Source of the DNA: Paramecium octaurelia | Taxonomy: Eukaryota; Ciliophora; Oligohymenophorea; Peniculida; Parameciidae | NCBI GenBank assembly: GCA_905182995.1 | Contig: CAJJDP010000113.1 | Coordinates: 254,886 to 318,885 of the forward strand | Reading direction: 5' to 3' | Length of the DNA: 64,000 nucleotides | In this document: positions 1-12,200 of the stretch, piece after piece | Position numbering within the stretch: the stretch's first letter is position 1 | Layout of the letters: each line of letters begins with the position of its first letter | Notes under the pieces: generated by a model | Seen by the model: only the letters and a program-made list of their open reading frames with translations | Databases searched by the model: none | What the model was told of the DNA's origin: nothing | Translations under genes and position numbers: made by a program

Positions 1-146
1 TCTTTGATTGTTTCCTTCTTTTCAAATGGAATTCTAACATTTTCATATTCTCCAACAAATTTAGTGTCATTTCCTTAAAAGTCAGCAGTGAGTGCATTAT
101 ACTCAGCTTCTTTATTCATTTTCATAATCACATCTTTGGCTGTCAT
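1..146 (-). CDS. Hypothetical protein, N-terminus only
   Basis: The frame opens at ATG on the minus strand (146) and runs off the left edge, giving about 48 residues that begin MTAKDVIMKMNKEAEYN and contain FVGEYENVRIPFEKKE. There is no TGA in frame and one TAA read as Gln. The AT-rich stretch upstream of the ATG looks like a normal short 5' flank. I do not recognise a family from this fragment. It is divergent from the POP4 gene to its right. Confidence 0.5.
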
Positions 147-861
147 ATTTATACAAAAATAAATGAATAATAATAATTTCTATTCAAATTAAATAAAGAA
201 CATAACCACGGAATCATTCATACCTATGTCTAATGAATCAGGAGGAAAAGAAATTAATAATTTATTAACTTCATCTATGTTGATTTTCTGGATTTATAAG
301 AATGGTTATTGGAAATCAAATATTAGAGTCAACATCAAATTTTATATTATTCTAAAATAAATATAAGAATTAATCAGCAGATTATTCTCTTCAACTTTGT
401 ATTTATTGCAAAAGTTTTTCAATTTAGTTTTATCTACATTCTAAAGCAAATTTATGGCAATAAAGTTATAGCTTTGCAAATAAACTATAATTCAACCAAA
501 AAACATCAATTAACTTTTTCATAAACTATTATATACTTAATTATTCCTTGTTCTTCTCTTTTATACTTCTTAGTTATTCGCGTGTAGAATAATTCTTCTT
601 TATTTTTTTTCATTATGATTATTACATAATAGACCATAAGAGATCTTTGGAATCATTTAATTTAGGAATTATTATCAGCACTTAAATTTTACATAATGGA
701 AGGTGTTATCTAAGATTTTAACAATTAATTTGATTTTACAGAATATTGACCCTATCAAAGTAATAGGGAGGTGGCGAGTATCTTGAGTGTGTATTTTACA
801 GAAATTTAAGGACGTCTTTAATTAACAGCGTGAATAATTTTAACATTAATTATTGATATAA
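147..861. other. Stretch without a supported gene
   Basis: About 700 bases between the minus-strand fragment and POP4. A plus-strand frame is open from ATG 226 into the POP4 start, but its hydrophobic, Leu/Ile/Phe-rich translation and low GC look like intergenic sequence. In a one-stop code such open frames arise by chance. An N-terminal extension of POP4 is possible but not supported. Confidence 0.4.
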
Positions 862-1777
862 ATGGATTTAGATGAAATATTTGGGAAAATAGAGAAATAA
901 GATAAAAAATAAAAAGAGAAATAACCATAAAAGGCTGATAAACCACCATAAAAGGTTGATAAATAACAAAAGTCAATTCAGAATAGGGAATAACATTAAT
1001 TGAAATTGAAATTGAATCACGAGATAAATAGATTAGAATTGGTGAAATTGACAGCGGAGAATATTTATCAATAATCAATAAATATAGAGACAGCAAATTA
1101 ATTTGTAAATGATTTTTCTATTTTGTAGCAAAATGAAATGGTAGATTTGGAGATGGCATAAATGATAGGTGATGCTGATTTATATGGAGATAAAATCAAG
1201 CATAAAGGTTTTTTGATAGGAAAATTTGAAAAACCATTTTAATTGAGAAATAATGCTGATGGAGAATAATAATGTAAGAATTAATATATAAAGTAATTAG
1301 AACCTCTTAAAAATGGTTTAAATAGACAACTAAAGATATTTAAGAGAGATTTAGGGAATCTAACTTATGCTGCTGTGTCAAAATTGAATAGCTTATGGAA
1401 ATTATATATTGAAGATTTATTGAGTAAAGAATAATAAACAGATTCAAAGTTCTAAAGATTACTTAGGGCTGATTTTCACGGAGCATTGATTTAGATAGTG
1501 TATTCCAAATGTAAATCCTACGAAGGGTAAGAGGGAATAGTAGTGAGGGAAAAGAAGAAATCATTCATTATCATAAAAGAAAATGATTAATTAAGTGGTA
1601 AATTAATGATAATATATCCAAATAGTTATAGAGAAAGAAAATACTATATTTTTATTGCCTGTAGGAAATAAGACATATCGTTTACATGGATGTCATCTTA
1701 TTATTAAGCCGTCTGAAAGAATAAGAAAGGATATCAAGTATCATCCTGCCAATATTTTCTGTTATTAACAAATGTGA
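862..1777 (+). CDS. POP4: RNase P/MRP protein subunit p29 (Pop4/Rpp29)
   Basis: Spliced length 295 aa with one 28-nt intron (1598-1625). The C-terminal half carries the Rpp29 fold: residues ADFHGALIQIVYSKC, then YEGQEGIVVRE, then the strand IFLLPVGNKTYRLHG and the ending KPSERIRKDI. These match the order of motifs in Pop4 (D-x-HGA..V..SK, G..GI...E, and the final S-E-R). In eukaryotes this subunit binds the catalytic RNA of RNase P and MRP and acts in tRNA 5' maturation and rRNA processing. The Lys/Gln-rich N-terminal 100 residues are typical of eukaryotic Pop4. The intron was placed because splicing restores the conserved tail, whereas reading through gives an unrelated hydrophobic end. The start is the first in-frame ATG after an AT-rich leader. 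Confidence 0.85.
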
Positions 1778-1850
1778 TTATTTTTATTTCATTTTATTTC
1801 GCTTGATAAATATATATAAATATATATATCTTTATTATTTAAATAATTAG

Positions 1851-2735
1851 ATGTCTAATCATCCATATAGCAATGCCCCACCTGCTTAACCTTTGGCCAC
1901 CACTTAGGCTCCTAAATTTGGCTAACCAACCCTATAACAACCAGTTCCCTAGGTAAGAATGTATTTTCATAGTAGTATGCTGTCCCATTGCAATAATCCC
2001 CAATCCGATAATCATATATCCAACCAGTTCAATATGCCCCTGCTCCTTAACCAGTCTAATATGTTCAATAACCAGTCTAATATGTTTAGTAACCAGTCTA
2101 ATACGTTTAATAACCAGTCCCATAAGTTTAAGTACAATAATTTAATAATGTTCAAATTAGCATCAATCAATCAAAGGAGAATCAAGAATTGAATATGTTC
2201 CTTATTAAAAGGCTGTAGTAGAATATGAGGAATAAGAAGTGGTTCAATATGTCCCAAGAGAGAGAAAAGTGACAGATTATTATGCTGTTGAGTACTAAAC
2301 CGAATATGTTCCTTAAGTATTTCAAGAGAAATACACAGGTATTCTTATATATTGAATATAATAGAATATGTCCCTGTTGACAGATATTAAGAGAGAGTAG
2401 AGTATTATCCAGTTGAAAGACAAGTTGTTCATCAATAAGTTTAACCTGTCTAATAGGTCGTTTAATAACCAGTTTAAGTAGTCTAACAACCAGTCTAGGT
2501 TGTATAATAACCAGTTTATTAATAACCTGTTTATCAATAACCAGTCTAATATGTTTAATAACCTGTTACTTATGCATAACCATTGGTCGCCTCTAGAGTT
2601 GTTCCATAAGGATTCGCACCCACATATGCTCCATCTTATGTTTAGTAATTCTAACCATAACAAATACCTTAATAACCAAAACCCTAATAATAACAATAAC
2701 AATAGGCTCCAAGATCTAATGTTGGTCCACAATGA
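1851..2735 (+). CDS. Alveolin-like cortical (epiplasm) protein with EYVP and PVQ repeats
   Basis: Spliced length 268 aa with three introns (1953-1975, 2132-2160, 2339-2364). The centre holds a charged, valine-rich block with repeated EYVP/QYVP units (IEYVPYQKAVVEYEEQEVV, QYVPRERKVTDYYAVEYQT, EYVPVDRYQERVEYYPVER). It is flanked on both sides by PVQYVQQ/PVQVVQQ repeats and ends in a Gln/Pro tail. Short E-K-V-x-x-V-P/Y-V-P repeats between low-complexity arms are the hallmark of alveolins, the filament proteins under the alveolar sacs of ciliates, dinoflagellates and apicomplexans. A role in the epiplasm is therefore inferred. Most Gln codons are TAA or TAG, so under the standard code the gene is invisible. 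Confidence 0.7.
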
Positions 2736-2992
2736 ACGATATTAATAAAATGAAAATTTATGTCAAAGATTTACCATTTCTTAACTCAGCACTATATGAT
2801 TATTCTTCATATATGGTTGTAAATTTAAATATCATTGTTTAATTGTTATATATTGACTATCAGACAATAATTAACACCAATTAATTATTATTGTATCATC
2901 CCTTTTTATAACTATTCCACTCTTTTGATTTACCATCTCTAAATGTCATTCCTAAGTGTAATCTTAGTTTGTATGGTTTTAATAATTCTGAA

Positions 2993-4816
2993 ATGAAAGG
3001 GATTTGTTACATGAATAGCTTGGTAGTTCAAAATACTAAGTTTAATATCTCGTTTTCAACAAAGAAAGTGGATGTTTAATAAGTTTAATTAATTGTTAAA
3101 TAAAATGGGTAGTGGACTGTCTAACAATCAAATGAATAACTTTAGGTATGGTGTTATTTTAGAATTAGAATGCTTTCTCTATTTTAAGAGAAGTCTTTGG
3201 AAAATGATAAAGTAAAACCTGACCAAAGTGAATGTAACAATAAATTAGAGGATACGACAATGGTTTCACCTAAGAATAAACTCAAATTTTAAACCAATCT
3301 TATTGAATTGATTCGTAATAAACCAAGAAAAGTTGATGCAACTCCAATGCGTGATAGTGGAGTTATTTCGAAATCCCCTAGTATAAATAAACCATTTATT
3401 GAATATGCTCATACAAATCTCATACATTTTATTAGATCATCTTAAAAGATGGAAGTCAATATATAAATTATATATAGAAAGCTGAACTTTCAATGGAAAA
3501 ATATCTCAATATTAAGGAATCTTAAATATTGGGTTCCCAAAGACTTAAGCCTCGAAAATCCTTAGCTGTTTAACACACACTCGATGTTGTTTAGACATCT
3601 CGTTTAGAAAAAAGTATAAATGTTGAAGGAATGGCATAAATTAATTAATATACAGTAATTGAATCCTTGGGACAGGGAGCATTTGGAAAAGTTAAAAAGG
3701 CTTAGAATTTTAAAGGAGAATAATTTGTATTGATATCTGCTATATCATTAGGCAATTAAGATTGCAAACAAAAAAAAACTAAAAAAGAAACTTTTATCTA
3801 AATCAAATGCTTATACAATGTTGGAAAGAGAAATTGCTATTATGAAAAAAGTAGAAATTATTTTAATATTCATCAAAGATCTCACATACTAATGTAGTCC
3901 AATTACATGAGGTCATTGATGATCCTAAATAAGATAAGTTGTACTTAGTTATGGAATACATGGGAAAGGGTAGCATACTCAGCAAGGGGTTTTTTAAAAA
4001 GAATAAAGAGACATCTAATATTTTGGATGAAATTGAAGATAAAAATATAAATTAAAGATTGACTGAAGAACAATGTAGACATTATTTTAGTGATTTCATT
4101 AAAGGATTAGATTATTGTATTTAAAATTAAATTTACTTAAGTACATGAATGTGTTAATGTTATACATAGAGACATCAAACCTGATAATTTATTAGTCAAT
4201 ATTTAAGATTAATTGAAAATAGCTGATTTTGGAGTTTCACATATCATGGAAGACGGATAAGATGGAAGAATCTCCAATTAAACTGGAACTCAAGCCTATT
4301 TGGCACCAGAAGTATTTAAAGGTATTTTTATAATAAAATCTTAATTCAAGGATAGAATTTCGATGGAAAACCTGTTGATATTTGGGCAGGAGGAGTTACT
4401 TTATATTAGATGGTTTATGGTAGATTACCCTTTCCAAGTTAAAAGTCTATGGAACTCAGATAATAAATATTAGAAGACAAGTAAACTACAATGTTATAAA
4501 ATCAAGTCCTCCCTTCCCTTAACCAATTGGGTTTCATTCATCAATCCTTAAATTACTGAAAGGAATGCTAGAAAAAAATGTTGAAAAGAGATATAAAATA
4601 GATTAGATAATTTTAGACGATTGGTTAACTGATTTTGGTAAATAACCATTACAAAATCAATATATTCAATATGTTGATGTTACTGAAATGGATATTAAAT
4701 TCGCTTTAACTAGTCTAAATATATAGATGGCTCTAAAAATTGTTGTTAAACTATTGTATTTATCAAAAAAAGCCAAAAAAGCAATTGCTTTGAAAAAATA
4801 ATAATAGAAGATTTGA
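2993..4816 (+). CDS. Protein kinase, CaMKK/LKB1-kinase-like
   Basis: Spliced length 555 aa with six introns. The kinase domain fills the C-terminal two thirds: glycine loop GQGAFGKVKKAQ, VAIK-type Lys in AIKIANKKK, HRDIKPDNLL, KIADFGVSHIM, an APE-type LAPEVFKG, and the DIWAGGVTLYQMVYG helix. The insert-bearing hinge, the EEQCRHYFSDFIKGLDYLH segment and DFGVS are closest to Ca2+/calmodulin-dependent kinase kinases, which phosphorylate the activation loop of CaMK-type kinases. No regulatory domain is obvious. The N-terminus is uncertain. The frame used here has a PH-like beta-rich stretch and is open back to 2813. The alternative is ATG 3105 (MGSGLSNN, a myristoylation-type start) with an extra 23-nt intron, which also keeps frame and gives 510 aa. 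It converges on the next gene, with stops 25 nt apart. Confidence 0.75.
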
Positions 4817-4841
4817 AAAATTATCAATATAAGATATCAAA

Positions 4842-6299
4842 TCACTATTACTCTCTCTAAATAATACTTCCAGTTAAAAAATTCATATTTTTAAATTTCG
4901 TCATGTCTTAATCTCTATCAAAAGTTGGATCATTTATTAAAATGTCCTCAACATCTGATTATTATTATTGTTCAGCAGATTATTATTCTACTTCATCTTC
5001 ATGTTATTTAATTTATCTAAATACTTCAAACTAAGCAGGAACTCGATATTTATTTATTCTAGATATTCATATCATAATTACATACTTCTTTTTGTTTATT
5101 TTTTTTTCTATTGTTACTACTATTACAATCCTACCTACTTGTAAAGCTAATCTTTTTGGAGAATTCAATTAAATCTATAAATCTTCATCCTACGCTAGTA
5201 CTAGTGTTCCAAATTTTGAACAATTGTCTTCCAAATAAAAGGATTACTCCTAATGGTTAACCAATATACTAGCATGATGTCGAGAGACTGAAATATCATG
5301 CAATTTTATATCACAATCTTATGTTCTGCCTATTTTAATTGTATCCCTTGTTTTTATATCAATTACATATAGTCCCTATTCTTTATTTTTATCGCTATGG
5401 TTTATTTATAATAATAAATAAGGTTCCTTGGGTTTATTTATATCGCATATATTGTATTAAATTGACTTAAATTTAAATGATGCTATAATATTTGATATTT
5501 TGAATACTTACTTTTGTACATAGTCTTACATAACTCACATTTCATACTTTTCCAATAATACAAAGTTACTCCATTTTATGTTTTTGTTTTTAATTGACTA
5601 TTTATCCAACTTTATAAGCACTTTAAATGTATATATTTGATGGAACCAGTGCATTTGCATGGACTTATGAAGGGATTTTCAAATTTTGCCAATTTACTTA
5701 GACAAAATCTGCATTACACCTATCCTTCTACGCACTCACTATCATTTAAGTTATTTTTTTCATCTAATTCATCAGGTACTCCTCCTCCATCATCAAACTC
5801 ATATGCAAAGCTATAATCAAGAACTGTCAACTTGACTCTTCCTAATTTTATTGTTGTATTAATGATTAATTTTTGACGGTCCAAAGTAGGTAAATCTGAT
5901 GCCTGGATAGGACGAATAACTTTCCAGAATGCATTTTCGATCTTAGGATTATATAACTCAATATATTTTTGATTACTGCGAAACTCAAATATTTCTCTTT
6001 AATTTCTTACTACCTCCTTTATAATAATCTAAATAATCTTACATTTTTTGTTAAAGCTAAAATATCTCTATCCAATTAAACCACCCTTCCTAATATATAT
6101 AAGGGAAATACCCTAGAAATCGAAATCAATTGATTTTTTTACTAGCGAATCACTTTCATAATCAAATAAATTATGTCCATTATCAGACCAGATGTATGCC
6201 ATCACATGAATACTAAGACTCTTAATATCTATACTTATATGGTAGTTCCATGATGTTAAATACATTTTGGTTTTTAATATTTGAACAAGTTGCACCCAT
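4842..6299 (-). CDS. RING-CH (RINGv) plus FHA domain protein, putative E3 ubiquitin ligase
   Basis: Spliced length 459 aa with introns of 22, 29 and 27 nt. It starts MGATCS, which fits N-myristoylation and palmitoylation. Near the middle lies a C4HC3 RING-variant: CRFCLSKL, then SPCKCTGSIKYIHLKCLQ, then MKCELCKTMY, the spacing of MARCH-type E3 ligases. After it comes an FHA domain with IGRTQDCDIKLHD, ISVSRHHASI and NCSKFGT, the phosphothreonine-binding residues of the fold (R, S, H, N). The tail is acidic and Gln-rich. The inferred role is phospho-dependent substrate recognition coupled to ubiquitin transfer at a membrane. It diverges from the 6435 gene across a 135-bp shared upstream region. 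This is the complete copy; a truncated duplicate lies at 7027-7610. Confidence 0.75.
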
Positions 6300-7025
6300 T
6301 CTTATTATTTTATTATTATACCTAGATTTATTATATTAATATCAATAATTAGTGAATTATTTTATTAAGCAAAAAGATAACTAATAATAAGAATTTATTT
6401 CTTTAATTTAGATTCATAATAGAAAATTATTTTAATGACTCAAGAGCTTTCTACAAATATTCCAATTATTTATCAACGTTTTTCAAATACTAAAATTATG
6501 AGTAATAACTAAAGAATGAATAATTTTAAGTTTAATTTAAAAATGTTGATGCAGTATGTTTAACAAGTCATTCCAAGATTATTTACAATCAGGAAACTAC
6601 AATAATTCAAATAAATCTATGAATTTAAGAAAGATTTTACCATTGAAACTCAGTAAGAATATATATTTAAAGTATAATTAAATTTGATATCTTATTAAAT
6701 GTAAAAACATAAAGAAATCTTGTAACTAAATTAAAAATAACAAATTAAAAATCGAAATTATATAGGTACAAAAAAGCCATCAGTTGCTTGATAAGTATTT
6801 GAAAATACTATCATCTCAGGATATTAATTGAAGAATAAAAATTTAATTTATACTTTACATAAGAAAATGTTTGGTTTTTAATTTCAATATATTTATAATG
6901 AATTACAAGGCAACCATATTATGTTAAAATACAATCTATTAGTTATTACATCTTTAGTTATTCCCTAAACACACCATGGATTAAATTCAACATTTATTAA
7001 CAAAATTATAAATATATGATTTTAT
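5716..7025. repeat. 1,310-bp direct repeat, copy 1 (left contig end)
   Basis: This segment ends exactly at the single N at 7026 and recurs, apparently without mismatch, immediately after it. It carries the 5' part of the RING-CH/FHA gene and all of the 6435 gene. The geometry is that of two contigs overlapping by 1,310 bp that were joined without merging. Confidence 0.9.
6435..7019 (+). CDS. Hypothetical basic/glutamine-rich protein
   Basis: Spliced length 184 aa using one 30-nt intron (GTACAAAAAAGCC...GATAAG). Without splicing a TGA ends the frame just after NYIGTKKPS. The protein is rich in Lys, Asn, Gln and Ile, with a predicted helical middle around VIPRLFTIRKLQQFKQIYEF. I recognise no domain. 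It is divergent from the RING-CH/FHA gene. The whole gene is repeated at 7746-8330 because of the contig overlap. Confidence 0.45.
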
Positions 7026-7026
7026 N
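7026..7026. other. Single-N contig junction
   Basis: One ambiguous base separating two identical 1,310-bp segments. It reads as a scaffold join, not a real unknown base. Removing one copy would give a continuous locus. Confidence 0.9.
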
Positions 7027-7610
7027 ACACCTATCCTTCTACGCACTCACTATCATTTAAGTTATTTTTTTCATCTAATTCATCAGGTACTCCTCCTCCA
7101 TCATCAAACTCATATGCAAAGCTATAATCAAGAACTGTCAACTTGACTCTTCCTAATTTTATTGTTGTATTAATGATTAATTTTTGACGGTCCAAAGTAG
7201 GTAAATCTGATGCCTGGATAGGACGAATAACTTTCCAGAATGCATTTTCGATCTTAGGATTATATAACTCAATATATTTTTGATTACTGCGAAACTCAAA
7301 TATTTCTCTTTAATTTCTTACTACCTCCTTTATAATAATCTAAATAATCTTACATTTTTTGTTAAAGCTAAAATATCTCTATCCAATTAAACCACCCTTC
7401 CTAATATATATAAGGGAAATACCCTAGAAATCGAAATCAATTGATTTTTTTACTAGCGAATCACTTTCATAATCAAATAAATTATGTCCATTATCAGACC
7501 AGATGTATGCCATCACATGAATACTAAGACTCTTAATATCTATACTTATATGGTAGTTCCATGATGTTAAATACATTTTGGTTTTTAATATTTGAACAAG
7601 TTGCACCCAT
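7027..7610 (-). pseudogene. Truncated duplicate of the RING-CH/FHA gene (assembly copy)
   Basis: Same start codon context (7610) and same first exons as the gene at 4842-6299, but cut at the N before the RING and FHA domains. It almost certainly reflects unmerged contigs rather than a second locus or a decayed gene, so it should not be counted as a gene. Confidence 0.8.
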
Positions 7611-7745
7611 TCTTATTATTTTATTATTATACCTAGATTTATTATATTAATATCAATAATTAGTGAATTATTTTATTAAGCAAAAAGATAACTAATAATA
7701 AGAATTTATTTCTTTAATTTAGATTCATAATAGAAAATTATTTTA

Positions 7746-8330
7746 ATGACTCAAGAGCTTTCTACAAATATTCCAATTATTTATCAACGTTTTTCAAATA
7801 CTAAAATTATGAGTAATAACTAAAGAATGAATAATTTTAAGTTTAATTTAAAAATGTTGATGCAGTATGTTTAACAAGTCATTCCAAGATTATTTACAAT
7901 CAGGAAACTACAATAATTCAAATAAATCTATGAATTTAAGAAAGATTTTACCATTGAAACTCAGTAAGAATATATATTTAAAGTATAATTAAATTTGATA
8001 TCTTATTAAATGTAAAAACATAAAGAAATCTTGTAACTAAATTAAAAATAACAAATTAAAAATCGAAATTATATAGGTACAAAAAAGCCATCAGTTGCTT
8101 GATAAGTATTTGAAAATACTATCATCTCAGGATATTAATTGAAGAATAAAAATTTAATTTATACTTTACATAAGAAAATGTTTGGTTTTTAATTTCAATA
8201 TATTTATAATGAATTACAAGGCAACCATATTATGTTAAAATACAATCTATTAGTTATTACATCTTTAGTTATTCCCTAAACACACCATGGATTAAATTCA
8301 ACATTTATTAACAAAATTATAAATATATGA
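7746..8330 (+). CDS. Assembly copy of the hypothetical gene at 6435-7019
   Basis: Identical in sequence, intron and stop to the gene at 6435-7019 and contained entirely in the overlap. There is probably one real gene; in a corrected assembly it would sit directly before the unique sequence at 8337. Confidence 0.4.
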
Positions 8331-8336
8331 TTTTAT

Positions 8337-9247
8337 AATTCATATAAAAATAATAAGTAGTTATACATATTTAATTGTAAGCTGTACGTAAAATTTAATT
8401 GATACAATATATTGACTTTAATCCTAATAAATCAAATATTTTAAATTACTATATCTTGTATATATTAAATTTAATATTTAAATGCTTAACAGTAACCCTT
8501 TTTTAAAATCTACCCATTTATAAATTTAGTTGAATTAAAAACTACCTTTAACTAATTTAGCTATAATTCCTCTTTACATCCTCAATTAATAGTGCAACAG
8601 TTATTTAATAGGAATTTACCTTTAATATTAGTTGGCAATTATTTTAAAGACTTTGATAACCATAAATGCCTATATCTATAAGTTTTTTATAGACTAATGC
8701 AGATAAAAGGAATGAAATATTATTATGACTCAAATAGTTAGTAATTTATAATAAATAGATTAAATTTGATGATAATCGACAAAATGAAAAATATAACTAT
8801 AAATGGCATAACATTTAATCTTATATCGATAAGTAAGTAAATTGGCACCTTTAGATATTATTGAAGAGTTGTTTGAAATTCAAAATTTATGGAGTATGGA
8901 TTATTAAAGGATTGATTGATGCGCTTGAATAGAATAATTATGTCTATGAATTTAGTGTCTATTTTATTGCATTGTTAATTCTCACATATTCAATTTTTTA
9001 TTCAAGATTCATCATTACGATGATGATAATGAATTGATGAATCTGTTTTCAAACTTTCATTATGATATTTTAAGAGATTAATTATTTCTTTTGCATTTGT
9101 TCAACTAAATTGGAGTAACCCTATCACTGGGCATCAAAATTAATATAGACATAAATTTTGAGTTCAAAACTAAGTTCTTAATTGATTGCCATTCGGTTAT
9201 AAATAAAAATGAAATAATTATTCCTGAATTACAGGCATAATAATGAA
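8337..9247 (+). other. Unresolved region upstream of the guanylyl cyclase
   Basis: The first 400 bases are AT-rich and look intergenic. From about 8760 two overlapping plus-strand frames look protein-like. One reads ...YNYKWHNIQSY... IIKGLIDALEQNNY... to a TGA near 9036. The other reads HHYDDDNELMNLF... to ...EIIIPELQAQQ and stops at 9246. No intron of normal size joins them and neither has a clear ATG. The second stop lies one base before the start I assign to the cyclase. This may be a small gene with a frameshift, a decayed gene, or chance open frame. Confidence 0.25.
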
Positions 9248-12200
9248 ATGAGAAAAAATACATATCAAGTACTATCTACATAGTTAATAAGATTCAATTT
9301 AGAAATGGAGAAACTGTTTCATCTGAAGGATTTTTAGAAAGTGAAAATAAAATTTAGAGGGCGAATTTTATATTTCTTTTTCCTTTAAGAGCCATAAAGG
9401 AAAACATCTTCTACTTTTTACTTCTTATATTATAAGCATTTTCTTCCCTGCCTTTATATTTTGTGGCAATCCCCTTAGTGTTACAATAATGGATAGTTGA
9501 TTTACATAATTGTTTAAAAATACGAAACATGGATAAAATGTTAAAAGAATAAGAGGCAAAAATTATAAAGTAATGGGATGATTGCATAGTTAATAAGGAA
9601 ATTATATCAAAAATAAAGGAAAGATAGGATTAGAAAGATTAAAGTGAGAGTAATTTGAGATTAAAAAGTAAGTCATAGGTTGAAAGGAATTCGTAAAACA
9701 ATAAGAAAGTTGAGTATGGTCAGAGTCAAAAGAAAGGAATCTCCAGAACAATTATATGTAATAAAATTGACTAACTCATTTTAGCAAACGATTCCATACC
9801 ATTTTAATAAATCCAATACAAATAGCAACAAAGTAACAAAAATATCAAAGCATCTGAAAATATTAAGAAATAAAATCAAATGAGTCCATTAATTTATAAG
9901 GATTTGGCTTTGAAATTACAATAAATTTAAATAATGGAAACTGATCCTTTGATTATTCAATTTAAAAAACTGGTTCCAAGCATATTTCCTAAAGACTTGG
10001 TTTAAACAACAGCAAAAATACCATTAAATGAAAAGTTGAAAAAAATGGAGAAGGATAAAATGAATTTAATTAAATCTCAAAATGTTAAAGATATTAAAAT
10101 AGGTGAAGTTATATTATTGCAAAGAAATGAAATTGCCCCATGTGACATAATTGTGTTGCATTGCAATGATGAGAATTTTTGTGTTTAATAATAGTTATGT
10201 GATTACTCATAATCAACTGTGAGAAAACCAGTAGTATAAAATAGATGTAAAAATTAAATCTTTGGTATTAGCTGAATCACAAACTTTGGTTTAATTTAAA
10301 AAGTCTTTGACTGGAAATATAGTATTTCATGAACAAAACACTTAAATCAGAGGTTTTTTTCAATTAAAGAAAGATCCTTAATCTAAAATGCTTGACTTTG
10401 AAAATTTCATATTCTGCTAAGAGAAATTATTGGCAACCCCTTGGATTTTGGGAGTGGTTGTGAAAGTAGGCAATGGTTGCTTTTGCTATTAAAAACTACA
10501 AGGAAAATTAAGATTTGATAATAATTAGTATTTTGGATTTTACTTTGTTATTTGTGTAATCATGATTGTAAATATTTTTATATCTTTTAGATTTAAATCA
10601 TAGCTTTTAATCAGAATGAATATATGTATGAATTAAGATAGATAACATAAATTGTACTTGATAATTGCATCTACTTAATTTTGATGATTCCTCATTTCTT
10701 TAAGATTTATTATAATATCTGCAGTCTATTTTAATTAACAATAATCGGTACCATGGATTAAAAATAAATTATGTCATGTCATATAGATAGATATTTGGAG
10801 AAACAGTTTCTTACTGTTAGTGTAGAGGCATTAATAGAATAGTCATTTAAATTGAAACGCATTATTTACAATAATTAATATTGTGATTTTGAAGAATAAC
10901 AATTTTTGCAATTCTTGACAACAGCAGAAAATGGATTAAATAAATAAGATTAAGGTAAGAATACTAATGATAATAATTTAGAACAAATGAATAACTAATT
11001 AAATTCTTAAGTCGTTAATTATGAAATGTAGAGTTCAAGTTCAGAGATTTTATTTAGTCAAAGAGAATGCATTGTTAATAAAGTTCCAAAATCAGTTGAT
11101 GGTAGATTCATCCACTGTTATTAATAAGATTACAAAGATGAATTGAATCTAAATCAAGCTCAATTAATTTTCTAAGAATAAATTCAGAATGATAACAATT
11201 TATTCGAAAATCAGGAGATAGGGGATCATCTTACTGCTTAAAGATAATCTAACCAATAAAAAAGCTCAAAAATATATCAATCATCAAAGGATTAGGTAAA
11301 ATAAGATAAGTATTTAATCGATGAAAATGCTCTCTATAAATCTATGATATAGAATAATACAAAAAATGAACTCAATCCTTTACTTTTGTAATTGGCAATG
11401 AATCATCTTGCATTTTCGAAATTATTGATTACTGAAAAAAAAGAATAAAAAGTCAAAAATAAATTTCTCAGTTTGCTCGATCAAAAGTAAGTCAATATGG
11501 CTAAGATGATGGGTTATGAATTCATTTGTGTAAATAATGTTTAGTAATATATTTATCATATTGAATAGGTAGTAATAACATTATATCATTTAAATCAACA
11601 AAGAGCTTTATTAATTCAAATTAGTTAACACTAAATTACATATCCAAAACCAAAGACTGTACATGTTATTTGAGATGGATGACTAATCTTAAGAAATTGA
11701 TCAACAATTCATTTTATTCTTGAGAGAAGCTAACGTAAGGAAAAATGAGAGTATTGAAGATAAGGTGTTGAAACTTCAATCAGAGTCTTTACATTACATA
11801 TACTATTACTATTGTTTTTTAAGTTAAGAAGAAGCTAACTTATATTTATCTTCTGCGGAAAGTAATATATCAGAAAATTAATTGTACACACTCATGGAAC
11901 AGCTATTTAAATTGAATATTATATTTGGTTTGAGCTATGAATTGAAACAGGATTGTCAAGATTTTATGAGAAATGTCAGGAAATCAGATTATTAATTATT
12001 CATTTATACTCAAAATTAGGAGATTTCAGCCACCTCTATACTATACTAAACTGAATTGTTATAATAAAATGATTTAATCTTCCATTTCAATTAATAAAAT
12101 GAAGAAGATTTAAGAGCCTACTTTAAGTAATGTCTTGAAGAATTTTCTAATTAGTTTTCTCATGCTAGTATCAATAGTTCTAGATATATCAAAATATCAA

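Larger units (their letters stand above)
7027..8336. repeat. 1,310-bp direct repeat, copy 2 (right contig start)
   Basis: Identical by eye to 5716-7025 at an offset of 1,311. Unique sequence resumes at 8337. Confidence 0.9.

Noticed and set aside
4903..5277. Plus-strand frame that looks like a 124-aa single-span membrane protein
   Set aside because: It is antisense to the FHA part of the RING-CH/FHA gene, whose motifs and spliced length are decisive. In a one-stop code antisense frames stay open easily.
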